From: Paenibacillus sp. 598K
GTDB taxonomy: Bacteria; Bacillota; Bacilli; Paenibacillales; Paenibacillaceae
Direction of reading: 5' to 3'
Length of the DNA: 33,237 bases
NCBI RefSeq assembly: GCF_003851045.1
Contig: NZ_BFBX01000059.1
Coordinates: forward strand, 73,960 to 107,196
The notes beneath the pieces are model-generated. The model saw only the letters and a program-made list of their open reading frames with translations. It was not told where the DNA came from and ran no database searches. Position 1 is the first letter of the stretch; each line of letters starts with the position of its first letter. The position numbers were made by a program, and so were the translations under genes. This document shows positions 16,793-24,679 of this stretch, piece after piece.

Positions 16793-18436
16793 TTATTCCT
16801 GGTAGCGCGCGTAACCCGCCTCATAGATTTCCTTCAGCCGGTCCAGTCCCATACGCTCCAACTGCGTCACATAATTACTGAACTCTGCCAGAGAGGACTT
16901 GCCTTGGACGAACTCGGCTGTGCGCTGAGTGACCAGCGCGTTAATATCGGTCTCCAGCGCCACCTTCTCGTCGGCCTCCTCGGTGGTGAAGCTAAACGGC
17001 GCCCACAGCTCGTCAGGCAGGTAAGGGGCCAGATTGTCGGCAGCCGCCTTCGCCGAAGGCTGCGTCTCGCCGCCCTTGAAGTAATCTTCCATAATCAGGG
17101 TCGGAATGGAGCCGCCGGCATAAGGGACGTACTGCGAGACCACCTGGTCGAAGGAAGAGCCCTCGGGAATGTTCTCTACTATCTCCGGCAGGAAATCATA
17201 CCCGCCATCCGCATTCTGAGCGTATGTCTCGCCCTCGATCCCCAGATAGAGCATGCGGATGCCTTCATCGCTATAGAAATAATCGATCCAGCGCATCGCA
17301 GCTTCCGGGTGCGGGTTGGACTTGCTGATCATGAAAGCTCCACGTGCGCCCAGGTGGCCGCGTGCGCTCGTATACAGCTGGTCGCCATGCGGTCCGGTAA
17401 GGGCCGTCTCCAGACCGACGAAGCTGTCGGCATTGGAGTTGGCGCGGCCGACAACGTTGCCGAACGAGAAGCTGCCGATCCGGTTCTGCTCATTTTTGGC
17501 CAATACATCGGTACCGGTGGTGGTGAAGACCTCCTGGTCGATCAGCTTCTCGGTGTACAGCTTGTTCACGAAGGTGAGCAGCTCCAGGTAGCGTTCGCTG
17601 GCGGGGAAGAAGCGCAGCTCAGCGGAGTCCGGGTCGATATCCCAGTTGTTGTTGCCGATCCCCTTGTTGCCCAGACCGTAAGCTCCGCGCAGGACGAGCA
17701 GGAGCTCATCCAGCGAATCGGCGGCCATCGGAATCTCATCCTGCTCGCCGTTGCCGTTCGGATCGCCATCGCGGAAGGCCACCAGCACCTCGTAGAGCTC
17801 GTCAATCGTCGTCGGCATCTGCTGGCCTGTACTCTCCAGCCAATCCTGATTCAAGAACAGCTTGCGCGTAATCTCGATACTCGGCGAATCGGTCAGATTC
17901 GGCAACGCATAGATGCTGCCATCGGCAGTTGCCACGCCCTTGCGCACATCTTCATATTTCTCCATGATGGCCTTGAAGTTGGGCGCATATTGGTCAATCA
18001 GATCATTGAGACGCAGGAACGACCCCTCGACGCCATATTTGTCTACATCATTGTCCGGCATTCGGGTACGGTAGAAAATATCAGGCAACTGGTCGCTGGC
18101 AAGCGCTAGATTGCGCTTCTCGGTAATGTCGGCCGCCGTGTAGGCCTCCCAGTCGATGCGGATGCCCGTCATCTCCTCATACTTCTGCCAGATCAGGATG
18201 TCGTTCCAGTCCGTCGGCTGCACCGGGCTCAACTGGACCATCGCACGCAGGGTAATCGGCTCGTTAACAATCGGGAACCCCGTCGCGTTGACGGCTTCGA
18301 CATTCTGACTGTTGCTCCCGTTGCCTTGAGGCGACGAGGTCTCGGACGAACCCGGGGAGTCGTTGTTGCCGCTGCAGGCGGCCAGGATCGTGCCGGACAA
18401 CAGGACGAACGCTAGAGTCGAACTCACTTTTCTCAA
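16793..18436 (-). CDS. Extracellular sugar-binding lipoprotein, LplA-like
   Basis: This 547-residue protein starts with a lipoprotein signal: a hydrophobic stretch and the lipobox ILAAC at residues 17-21, giving lipidation at C21, followed by a Ser/Asn/Gly-rich linker (22-45). The rest is the two-lobed fold of family 1 solute-binding proteins; length and ending fit LplA-type proteins of Paenibacillus (about 500-560 residues). The start is TTG 18436, eight bases after AAGGAGG. It would capture the oligosaccharide outside the membrane and deliver it to the permeases encoded next. It is the first gene of an operon of five (binding protein, two permeases, PHP hydrolase, MgtC-like). Confidence 0.9.
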   Translation of the reverse strand: MRKVSSTLAFVLLSGTILAACSGNNDSPGSSETSSPQGNGSNSQNVEAVNATGFPIVNEPITLRAMVQLSPVQPTDWNDILIWQKYEEMTGIRIDWEAYTAADITEKRNLALASDQLPDIFYRTRMPDNDVDKYGVEGSFLRLNDLIDQYAPNFKAIMEKYEDVRKGVATADGSIYALPNLTDSPSIEITRKLFLNQDWLESTGQQMPTTIDELYEVLVAFRDGDPNGNGEQDEIPMAADSLDELLLVLRGAYGLGNKGIGNNNWDIDPDSAELRFFPASERYLELLTFVNKLYTEKLIDQEVFTTTGTDVLAKNEQNRIGSFSFGNVVGRANSNADSFVGLETALTGPHGDQLYTSARGHLGARGAFMISKSNPHPEAAMRWIDYFYSDEGIRMLYLGIEGETYAQNADGGYDFLPEIVENIPEGSSFDQVVSQYVPYAGGSIPTLIMEDYFKGGETQPSAKAAADNLAPYLPDELWAPFSFTTEEADEKVALETDINALVTQRTAEFVQGKSSLAEFSNYVTQLERMGLDRLKEIYEAGYARYQE

Positions 18437-18466
18437 AACAATACCCTCCTTGAATGATTAAGCCTT

Positions 18467-18495
18467 AGTATATGGAAACCATAACTCGCTTGCAG
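18467..18495 (-). promoter_or_regulatory. Candidate promoter of the transporter operon
   Basis: TATACT (18472-18467) lies 17 bp downstream of a weak -35 CTGCAA (18495-18490) on the minus strand. A small dyad, TATGG-AAA-CCATA (18471-18483), overlaps the -10 edge. About 20 bp further upstream, GGTTATGCCAG (about 18504-18514) resembles half of the GntR operator (GTTATGACCAG) with one base missing. The assignment is by eye and weak. Confidence 0.4.
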
Positions 18496-18579
18496 GGCGA
18501 GCTGCGGTTATGCCAGCGGGCCGTGCCTGGCCCCCTACTGATGGCCGTGTGCGGCGATTGTTATGCGCATGTGCGGAGG

Positions 18580-19350
18580 CTAGATACCGTCCAGTTGCAG
18601 AGCATCCCGCTCCCGGAACGCTTTCTTGCGTAGCACCTGCTTGTATTTGTAGCGATATTTATCACTGCGCACATAACTCTCGCAATACTCCACGCTGCGT
18701 CCTTGGGCGTTGGTAATGCGCGTCAGATGGAGCACGGCCGTCTGCTTCCTGATGCCTAGCTGGGGAGCAATCTCGGCAGGGCAATTGACCGCCTCCGTCT
18801 CCACATCCGCCGTCTCGGCAATCAGCCCGGAGATCCGGTACATCGTCGGGTATAACCCCTCCCGTTGGAGCGCTTCCACGTCGCTGCCTTCCAGCAGCTC
18901 GCATGGCGTGTAGGACCTCTCCCAGGCAAAACGTTCGTCGCCAATATAGCGAAGACGTATAATCATGCAGACCGGGTCTCCGGCCGCGAGGCCGAACACC
19001 TCCTGCACCGCATCCGGAGCTGTCACATGCCGGAAGTCCAGCACTTCAAAGCGGGACTCCAGTCCCTCGCGCTCCAGCTCCTGCGAGAGGCTGTAGGAGC
19101 TCGTCAGCTCATGCTCGAATTTCGGCAGGGCCACATACGTCCCGCTCCCCTGTCTTCGCACAAGCACACCTTCCTGGACCAGTGCCCGCAGCACCTCCCG
19201 CACGGTCATCCGGCTCACCCCGTACGCTTCGCACAACTCGCGTTCACTGGCAATCTGCGAGCCAGGCGGCCAATATTTTTGCTCAATTTTGTCCATCAGC
19301 CTGCTCCGCAGCTGGTACTGCAGCGTCACAGGCAACGTCTCATCCAACAC
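18580..19350 (-). CDS. GntR/HutC-family transcriptional regulator with UTRA domain
   Basis: The product (256 residues from GTG 19350) has a winged helix at about 8-78 (ASERELCEAYGVSRMTVREV, GVLVRRQGSGTYV) and a UTRA domain at about 95-240. The start is set by TTTGGAGG seven bases upstream; the in-frame ATG at 19422 lies inside the operator and has no ribosome site. It is encoded 143 bp before the transporter operon and is the natural candidate for its regulator, with the effector probably an imported sugar or sugar phosphate. Its close paralogue at 11574-12335 lies at the other end of the same locus. The RYKYKQVLRKKAF basic tail is shared with that paralogue and is not typical of the family. 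Confidence 0.9.
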   Translation of the reverse strand: MLDETLPVTLQYQLRSRLMDKIEQKYWPPGSQIASERELCEAYGVSRMTVREVLRALVQEGVLVRRQGSGTYVALPKFEHELTSSYSLSQELEREGLESRFEVLDFRHVTAPDAVQEVFGLAAGDPVCMIIRLRYIGDERFAWERSYTPCELLEGSDVEALQREGLYPTMYRISGLIAETADVETEAVNCPAEIAPQLGIRKQTAVLHLTRITNAQGRSVEYCESYVRSDKYRYKYKQVLRKKAFRERDALQLDGI

Positions 19351-19413
19351 TTCAGCGCCTCCAAACCGTTCATTGGTACGTCGTACAAATGGTGTAGGTA
19401 TTTGTCGAATGGA

Positions 19414-19471
19414 TATAACCATTTCTCGTTTAACTGGTTATAACATTATATCAAAATAACAAGCTTGTCAA
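19414..19471 (-). promoter_or_regulatory. Promoter and GntR-type operator of the first regulator gene
   Basis: Minus-strand TTGACA (19471-19466) and TATAAT (19450-19445) are 15 bp apart, the same geometry as at 12401-12427. The plus-strand operator-like sequence AACTGGTTATAACATTATA (19432-19450) differs from the one at 12388-12406 at two positions. A second arm TATAACCA (19414-19421) forms an inverted repeat with TGGTTATA (19435-19442). The sites cover the -10 box and the predicted transcript start, fitting auto-repression. Confidence 0.65.
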
Positions 19472-19785
19472 TTGGTTTTACAAAAGAAATACAAACTGCA
19501 TAGCAGGTAAGTTGACATGACTCGTTAAGCTATTGTAAATTGAGCCGACACACACACACACATCAGGACGGTACCGCTAAACAGGTCAAGGAGCCGACTG
19601 ACGGTTTGCTGGATCTGGTATAACTGGTCGAGGATGTAGCAGTGGCAGACCAAAAAAAAGAGCCCCTCGCCCATGCGCGAACGATCGAGCTCAATGGTGG
19701 TATGGTCAAACCCGAAGAAGTCCACCGGAAGCCCGAGGAACCGCTTGATGAACAAGTCGCATATGATCTTTTCTTCTGTTTGGTT
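19472..19785. other. Non-coding junction with a short CA repeat
   Basis: No convincing gene was found. A (CA)7 tract, ACACACACACACACA, lies at 19548-19562. Short open frames on both strands (for example 19642-19956 plus and 19525-19878 minus) have no ribosome site or recognisable domain and run into the cyclase remnant out of frame. Part of this may be decayed coding DNA that I cannot identify. Confidence 0.5.
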
Positions 19786-20064
19786 CGGCCGGGCAGTTTT
19801 GGATGGTATTTGATGCGTTGCGGGCCGTTGGCTTTGACTTATCTCGGCCACTTCGCCGCAGCATATGGAGGAGGGCATTCGGTTTCATCAGATCTTGACT
19901 GGGAAAGGTCGAGGGGATGGTCGCTATCAATTCATCATCGAGGATATGAAGCTTGAATCAGGACCTGTCCGGAGCGGACATCGTCTACGCGATCCCGCTC
20001 TATATCGATGACGTCCTCAGCAGCTTTGCGACCATATTCGCCAAGAGACGATAGGGTCGCCATG
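19786..20064 (+). pseudogene. Remnant 3' copy of the cyclase-family gene
   Basis: From TTCGGCCGGGCAGTTTT to GGGTCGCC this stretch is nearly the same as 7333-7616, the 3' 40% of the cyclase-family gene. A one-base deletion near 19839 (GACTTATCTCGG against GACTTTATCTCGG) and a one-base insertion near 19955 (GCTTGAATCAGG against GCTCGATCAGG) break the frame, and the 5' 60% including the metal-binding motif is missing. The stop (TAG at 20052-20054) corresponds to a glutamine codon in the intact gene. It is a partial duplication or the relic of a second copy truncated by rearrangement beside the lasso cluster. Confidence 0.85.
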
Positions 20065-20126
20065 GCTGATAGACAAGTCAGAAGTTCAACATCCATACAC
20101 TAAGAGAAAATAAAATCCGCTGACAT

Positions 20127-21608
20127 TCAATCGTTAAGGCTGATTTTCATCGGAACGCAGGTGGATAGTGGGCCCGTCCCCCACCTCACTACACTGAAAA
20201 TAAAGCTTAATTTCAAGTTCCCGTACACATCAAGGTAACAAAGTGGGATTTCAATTTTGAGCGTATAGTCCCCTTGCATCAACTCCCAAGAATATCCTTC
20301 ATAAGTCTCTTCGGTTGTTATCGAATTGTCTTCGATAACAAAGCAACATCTATGTTCTTCAGTAAATAGTTCTACAACATCAGCTGTTTGACTGGGGATC
20401 AACTCTTGGAGTTTGACGACTAGGACAAGACAATTGTCCGATAAAGTCACAACTAATGATTCAAGTTGAGTTATCCCATGAGAATTGTACTTGTGAAGAT
20501 CAAAAAGCTGAGTACCAAGTTTGTCTTGACTTAAAATAATCGGTTTGGTCTCCAGTGCGTCGATAAACTCACTTAATCCAAAATAAACAAGCTCCTCTGG
20601 TAACCTTGGGAGGTACATTGCCCCTGACCATTGCAAAATTTTCGGAAATAAAAGTTGCGCTCTGTCGGGTGATGGGCAAAGCGCATCCAGAAAATCGCGC
20701 TCACCAAAAAGTTTTTCCAACAAACAAGCTGTAAATAATACTGAAGTTTCATAGCAATTTTCTTTTACGAATAATTCAAGTTCAAATGATTGATGACGAA
20801 TAAGATCAAGCACATCCAACAACTCAGCCAACTTTATCTGTGATGCAAAACTGAATTGGGACTTTACATAGTTTCGAAAAATATGTGTGCAAAGAATAAG
20901 TACTTGATCATTGATAGATGGCACTAAAATTCCATGGAGAAAAGAGCTCGGTTGAGCATTCGTAACGAGATCTTCATAACGAATCATTGTTTCTTCAACC
21001 GCCGCATTTTCAAAGTAGAGCTGTTTGTTATTTTTCTCCGTTTTCACCGCTTTTTTAATAGCACCCTTAGAGTAGTGTATGACAGGTATATAATTATGTA
21101 TTTCTATGGTGACATCATTTTTATACATGATACAATGTTCATGGCTACTGACGGTATCTTCTCTTATGTAACCGAGTTCAGTTAGAATAGCAGATAAAAA
21201 TTCTGGATCTGAATAGATCATATCAATGTCTACACTGAATCTAATATTACTCACATCATTAGTTAATGAAAAAATCGATAACCCTTTTATGATAATAGGG
21301 AGCGCAGCTATTTTTTGATTGATAAATTCGTTTGCAATTTCAGATATCGCAAGTTGATGCTTGTCTGCGAACGCATTAATTTTTACTTTTTCATGCATAA
21401 GACTTGCGATCACTAATTTTTGATCAAAGCGCTTAAAAGAATTCATTTTTAGTAGCTCGGGAATAGAAATTCTACCTTGCAACTTATGCTTCTTCAATAT
21501 GGCTAGAAACTCCGAATCGCATGTTTTGATCCCATTACTTGCATGCATTTTTTGCAAAGTATGATCTAGTATACCAGCCAGCCAATAATTAGTATCCCGC
21601 TTATTCAT
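20127..21608 (-). CDS. Nucleotidyltransferase-family tailoring protein of the lasso cluster
   Basis: This 493-residue protein resembles the nucleotidyltransferase family (PF14907-type) found in phosphorylated lasso peptide clusters. Residues about 95-200 carry IIIKGLSIF, the acidic FSVDIDMIY with the two Asp expected to bind metal, LTELGY and an EIHNYIPV strand. In pseudomycoidin-type clusters the counterpart modifies the peptide after phosphorylation. The C-terminal segment from about 390 (CLVLVVKLQELI... to KISLND) is beta-rich and unassigned, making the protein longer than I would expect of the family. It has a strong GGAGGAGG site and starts 94 bases after the precursor stop. No terminator is visible after its stop. 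Confidence 0.75.
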   Translation of the reverse strand: MNKRDTNYWLAGILDHTLQKMHASNGIKTCDSEFLAILKKHKLQGRISIPELLKMNSFKRFDQKLVIASLMHEKVKINAFADKHQLAISEIANEFINQKIAALPIIIKGLSIFSLTNDVSNIRFSVDIDMIYSDPEFLSAILTELGYIREDTVSSHEHCIMYKNDVTIEIHNYIPVIHYSKGAIKKAVKTEKNNKQLYFENAAVEETMIRYEDLVTNAQPSSFLHGILVPSINDQVLILCTHIFRNYVKSQFSFASQIKLAELLDVLDLIRHQSFELELFVKENCYETSVLFTACLLEKLFGERDFLDALCPSPDRAQLLFPKILQWSGAMYLPRLPEELVYFGLSEFIDALETKPIILSQDKLGTQLFDLHKYNSHGITQLESLVVTLSDNCLVLVVKLQELIPSQTADVVELFTEEHRCCFVIEDNSITTEETYEGYSWELMQGDYTLKIEIPLCYLDVYGNLKLSFIFSVVRWGTGPLSTCVPMKISLND

Positions 21609-21643
21609 CGTTCCTCCTCCAGCCTATGAGATAGATAACTTCA

Positions 21644-21878
21644 ATTATTATGGGATTGATGGAAGTTGATATTGAACAGGCAATAACAAGCCTTATGACA
21701 GACTAGCTTTTATAAGTAACATTGGTTATTAAGCCGTTCGGATCAACTTGGTAGCTCTCAGTACTTTTGTTTCCAGATCCTTTAGTCAACGTCATGAAAT
21801 CTCCAATGATTGAAACCGCAGGTTTAATGTACACCGTGACATCACCTCCTCCCTTCCCTCCATCAATCCCATAATAAT
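21644..21878. repeat. Perfect 20-bp inverted repeat bracketing the lasso precursor gene
   Basis: ATTATTATGGGATTGATGGA at 21644-21663 is the exact reverse complement of TCCATCAATCCCATAATAAT at 21859-21878, with 195 bp between. One arm lies between the cyclase stop (21895) and the precursor ribosome site, the other between the precursor stop (21703) and the nucleotidyltransferase start (21608). The match ends abruptly at both sides. In the transcript the arms could pair and put the whole precursor message in a loop; in DNA they could mark an invertible or inserted cassette. Confidence 0.9.
21703..21834 (-). CDS. Lasso peptide precursor
   Basis: I place the start at GTG 21834, ten bases after AGGAGG, giving 43 residues. 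The ATG at 21891 would prepend a segment whose codons are the inverted repeat and the Shine-Dalgarno tract itself. The 18-residue leader MYIKPAVSIIGDFMTLTK has Tyr-17, Pro-14, Gly-8 and Thr-2, the pattern read by B1 and B2 proteins. The predicted 25-residue core starts GSGNKSTE, giving a Gly1-Glu8 macrolactam, continues SYQVDP and ends TYKS. The STxSYQVDP block resembles paeninodin's core, and the C-terminal Ser25 is the expected site for the neighbouring kinase. Cleavage and ring position are predictions. Confidence 0.88.
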   Translation of the reverse strand: MYIKPAVSIIGDFMTLTKGSGNKSTESYQVDPNGLITNVTYKS

Positions 21879-21894
21879 AGTAGATTTTCATATC

Positions 21895-23712
21895 TTATTT
21901 TCCCGTTTCCCTGAGCATTAGCCAGACATCAAGTTCTAATAACTTAAGGAAGTGGACGACTTTATCCATACTGCCAAAACATAGACTATCCATATGTTTT
22001 CGATATTCTTTTTGATTGAATATACCCATGCGCACCAGCTCAGAATGCAAAACAATCTCATTTAGTTTTTTTTGTTGTTTTCTAAAACTTTTGAATAGAT
22101 CTGTACTATGATCTGATTTATGTCTGCCTAAGATTTCATGATGGAAGTATTTAGAAAGTGCTTTTTTCAGAATGACTTTAGTGTTGTGAAATTTTCGCCT
22201 TTTGTATTGAATAGGTAATGAAAAACAAAACTCTACTAGCGGCAAACTGAGAAATGGATTTCTAGTGTCCATGTGATGGAATCCGTCTATCGGCATCCAT
22301 TGCTCCCCCATCACAATCCCTTCAAACTCATCCTGCCGCGAGAGAGGATACTTGAGTGGGACAATGCTTTTCTTCGCCCGCTCCTTCATGTCCCATTTCT
22401 CTGAAAAGCTAGGATTAATAAGCGAGCGATCTAAAAATGAGGTTACGTCATAATGTGTATCACGCCGAAAAAATGGACGTATCAGATTAGGCCATAACGA
22501 ATAAAGAAAACCAGCTTCTCTTATTTCATTTATTAATGTCAAAAATTTATTTTCCTGCAGTAATCCTAAAAGGTAAAACCGATTTCCGTTTATTACCTGA
22601 TCTCCACCCATACCGGTGATGACAACCTTATTGTTCTCAAGATAGAAATGTTCTAGATCAAGGGAACCTAAGACAACGGCACTAGGTTCATATACAGAGA
22701 TCTTCCTCCCATAATCGAATCCGCTTAAAAAAGGACTCTCATTATGTGCTTGGAAAACACGCAGCGGATAGTTGGTTTGTTCAGCGACAATTCGGGCAAA
22801 GTTTACTTCTGATCCGTCGTTGATATGATCCGTATGATAGTACAAGAATGCCGTTTTCATTTTTTCTTTGGCAATAATATCACTGCCAATGTAGGCGATT
22901 GCAGAAGAGTCCATGCCTCCTGAAAGATGCAGCACAATCTCTGGTGTGCTTTGTTGCAAGCAGTTTTTAACAGAGTCATAAAACAAGTGAAAAAATTGTT
23001 CTTCCGCCTCTCTTTCTTTCAGTTTACCGATATGCTTGTGAAACAAAGGTTCTTTTAAGAACATGCTCGCAAAGCCGTTCGCACCGATTCTCACACACTC
23101 CCCCGGAAGCACATTAAATATATTTTTATAAGGGGTTAATCGTCTTCTGTTATTAATAGGGTTCGTAATATAATCGGCTATATACTCTTCAGAAATTGCA
23201 GTAGATCCCTCCTCAAATTGAATCATTTGAGCTAAACACGAACCCCATCCATAAACGCCTAAGCTACGATTACAGTAAAAAACGAGCTTTTTATTTCCAA
23301 ATTCGGATCGAAAGAGGATAACCGATTTTGAATTGCTCTCGTATACCGATACGCAATAGTCACCATGTATTTTTTTGAAAGCAGCCTCATATCCATAAGC
23401 ATGAATAAAAGAAGCAACTAACTCTGCCGGCACACTTCTATTCCATGCGCTGTTATCGTCTGATATACTATCGATTCTCCCTACAAAAGCAACTGAAAGG
23501 TTGTTACGAGCATAAATGGAGGTCTCATACCCTCTGTAATCGAGAGTGGCTGTTGCCATTTTCACTTCCGTATTAAGATGAACTGATAATGTCGTTTGAT
23601 GAACGTTTTCGCCGCGCGTCTGCCCCTTCCTAATCATATCCTTTAATAGCTCATCTCCCTGGCGATTGAAATCGTTGTCAGAATGATAAACATATCCACA
23701 TAAAAAGGCCAC
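21895..23712 (-). CDS. Lasso peptide macrolactam synthetase (asparagine synthetase-like C protein)
   Basis: This 605-residue protein has the asparagine synthetase B fold used by lasso cyclases. The N-terminal glutaminase-like domain (1 to about 205, MAFLCGYVYHSD, lacking Cys2) is followed by the ATP-pyrophosphatase domain with LHLSGGMDSSA at about 260-270. It adenylates the Glu8 side chain and lets the freed Gly1 amine attack, closing the ring around the folded tail. The start is GTG 23712 with AGGTGG eight bases upstream. It sits directly upstream of the precursor and downstream of the kinase; most known clusters of this type place the precursor before the cyclase. Confidence 0.93.
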   Translation of the reverse strand: MAFLCGYVYHSDNDFNRQGDELLKDMIRKGQTRGENVHQTTLSVHLNTEVKMATATLDYRGYETSIYARNNLSVAFVGRIDSISDDNSAWNRSVPAELVASFIHAYGYEAAFKKIHGDYCVSVYESNSKSVILFRSEFGNKKLVFYCNRSLGVYGWGSCLAQMIQFEEGSTAISEEYIADYITNPINNRRRLTPYKNIFNVLPGECVRIGANGFASMFLKEPLFHKHIGKLKEREAEEQFFHLFYDSVKNCLQQSTPEIVLHLSGGMDSSAIAYIGSDIIAKEKMKTAFLYYHTDHINDGSEVNFARIVAEQTNYPLRVFQAHNESPFLSGFDYGRKISVYEPSAVVLGSLDLEHFYLENNKVVITGMGGDQVINGNRFYLLGLLQENKFLTLINEIREAGFLYSLWPNLIRPFFRRDTHYDVTSFLDRSLINPSFSEKWDMKERAKKSIVPLKYPLSRQDEFEGIVMGEQWMPIDGFHHMDTRNPFLSLPLVEFCFSLPIQYKRRKFHNTKVILKKALSKYFHHEILGRHKSDHSTDLFKSFRKQQKKLNEIVLHSELVRMGIFNQKEYRKHMDSLCFGSMDKVVHFLKLLELDVWLMLRETGK

Positions 23713-23723
23713 CTCTACACCAC

Positions 23724-24668
23724 CTAAACTTTAATACTTCTATGACTAAAGCTCTTAATCGTTTCTATAAGTGTTCCCATTTCAACGAAATTCCGTTTAT
23801 AGCGTAAACAGTATACAGGGATGCTCTTAATGATCTTTACATAAGAAGGGAACAAGTATTGTTGCAATAAATCAGGCATGGTCCAAATTGAATGTGTGTG
23901 TTCCAGCAGCAAAGGTAATAGCGATGAACCTGTGATTTGCGTTACTTCCGTCGCTTGCTGATTTTCTGTTTCTTCAAATGGATTAAGCAATAATAGAGCA
24001 TTTATTTCCTGCGGACTTGTCACTCTCTGTTCGCCCCGCACAGGAACATGGTATTTATCCATGTCAGGAAGTATTGGAGTGAATTTTTGATAGTCCATCC
24101 CTAATTGATCAATTGACGATTTCCAAAGCTTTGAGTTCAAAGAAACCGAAGGGATAACGCTCATTTTAGCCTCTTGACTACAAATAGGAGAGACGTCATC
24201 ACACAAGAAACCAGCTCCGTTTCGCAACAAATTCCAAGTCAGCGTTGATTTACCTACACCCGAGTCTGCAATTATCGCATATGTACATCCATTTAATTGC
24301 ACACATGACGCATGGATGGGGACATATCCTCTGAAAATCAGCAGCACAGATAATGCCACCCCTGAAACGCTTAGAGCAGCTTCTTGGTAATCACTAGGAT
24401 CGGCGTCTACCCATATTTCCTTGCCGTTTTCATGAATGAAAATTTTAATACGCGGCCCCGGACAATATAGCAAGCCTCCATCCACACTATAGCTTCTAAG
24501 TAATCCGCCATATTTTCTCGAAGCATAGGCGATACTGCCGAACTCGTTGGTAGAACCCCTGGCAGCTCTAATCGTTATTTCCTTCGGTCCATCCCAAGTT
24601 CGGCTTGAGTCGCATGGCAGTTCAATTTCGCTTTCGATTTTCAAGTGATAGAGATTATAGCGAAACAT
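23724..24668 (-). CDS. HprK-related kinase of the lasso cluster
   Basis: The 314-residue product (from ATG 24668) has the P-loop ADSGVGKSTL at about 136-145 and the downstream GAGFLCDDVSPI block of HPr kinase-like proteins. In the paeninodin family the homologue phosphorylates the C-terminal Ser of the precursor; the precursor here ends in Ser, which agrees. I prefer ATG 24668 since AAGGG lies seven bases before it and MFRYNLYHLKIESEI matches the usual family beginning. An ATG at 24683 that overlaps the stop of the B1 gene (ATGA) is the alternative. Confidence 0.88.
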   Translation of the reverse strand: MFRYNLYHLKIESEIELPCDSSRTWDGPKEITIRAARGSTNEFGSIAYASRKYGGLLRSYSVDGGLLYCPGPRIKIFIHENGKEIWVDADPSDYQEAALSVSGVALSVLLIFRGYVPIHASCVQLNGCTYAIIADSGVGKSTLTWNLLRNGAGFLCDDVSPICSQEAKMSVIPSVSLNSKLWKSSIDQLGMDYQKFTPILPDMDKYHVPVRGEQRVTSPQEINALLLLNPFEETENQQATEVTQITGSSLLPLLLEHTHSIWTMPDLLQQYLFPSYVKIIKSIPVYCLRYKRNFVEMGTLIETIKSFSHRSIKV

Positions 24669-24679
24669 TTGGGTTCCCT

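Noticed and set aside
16772..18109. Plus-strand open frame of 445 codons
   Set aside because: Antisense shadow of the sugar-binding lipoprotein gene, whose lipobox and fold are clear.
18471..18486. TGGAAACCATAACT considered as a catabolite-response (cre) site
   Set aside because: It departs from the cre consensus at several fixed positions including the central CG.
19525..19956. Small overlapping open frames on both strands, considered as transposase remnants
   Set aside because: No transposase motif, inverted repeat or target duplication could be seen, and the frames run through the cyclase remnant out of frame.
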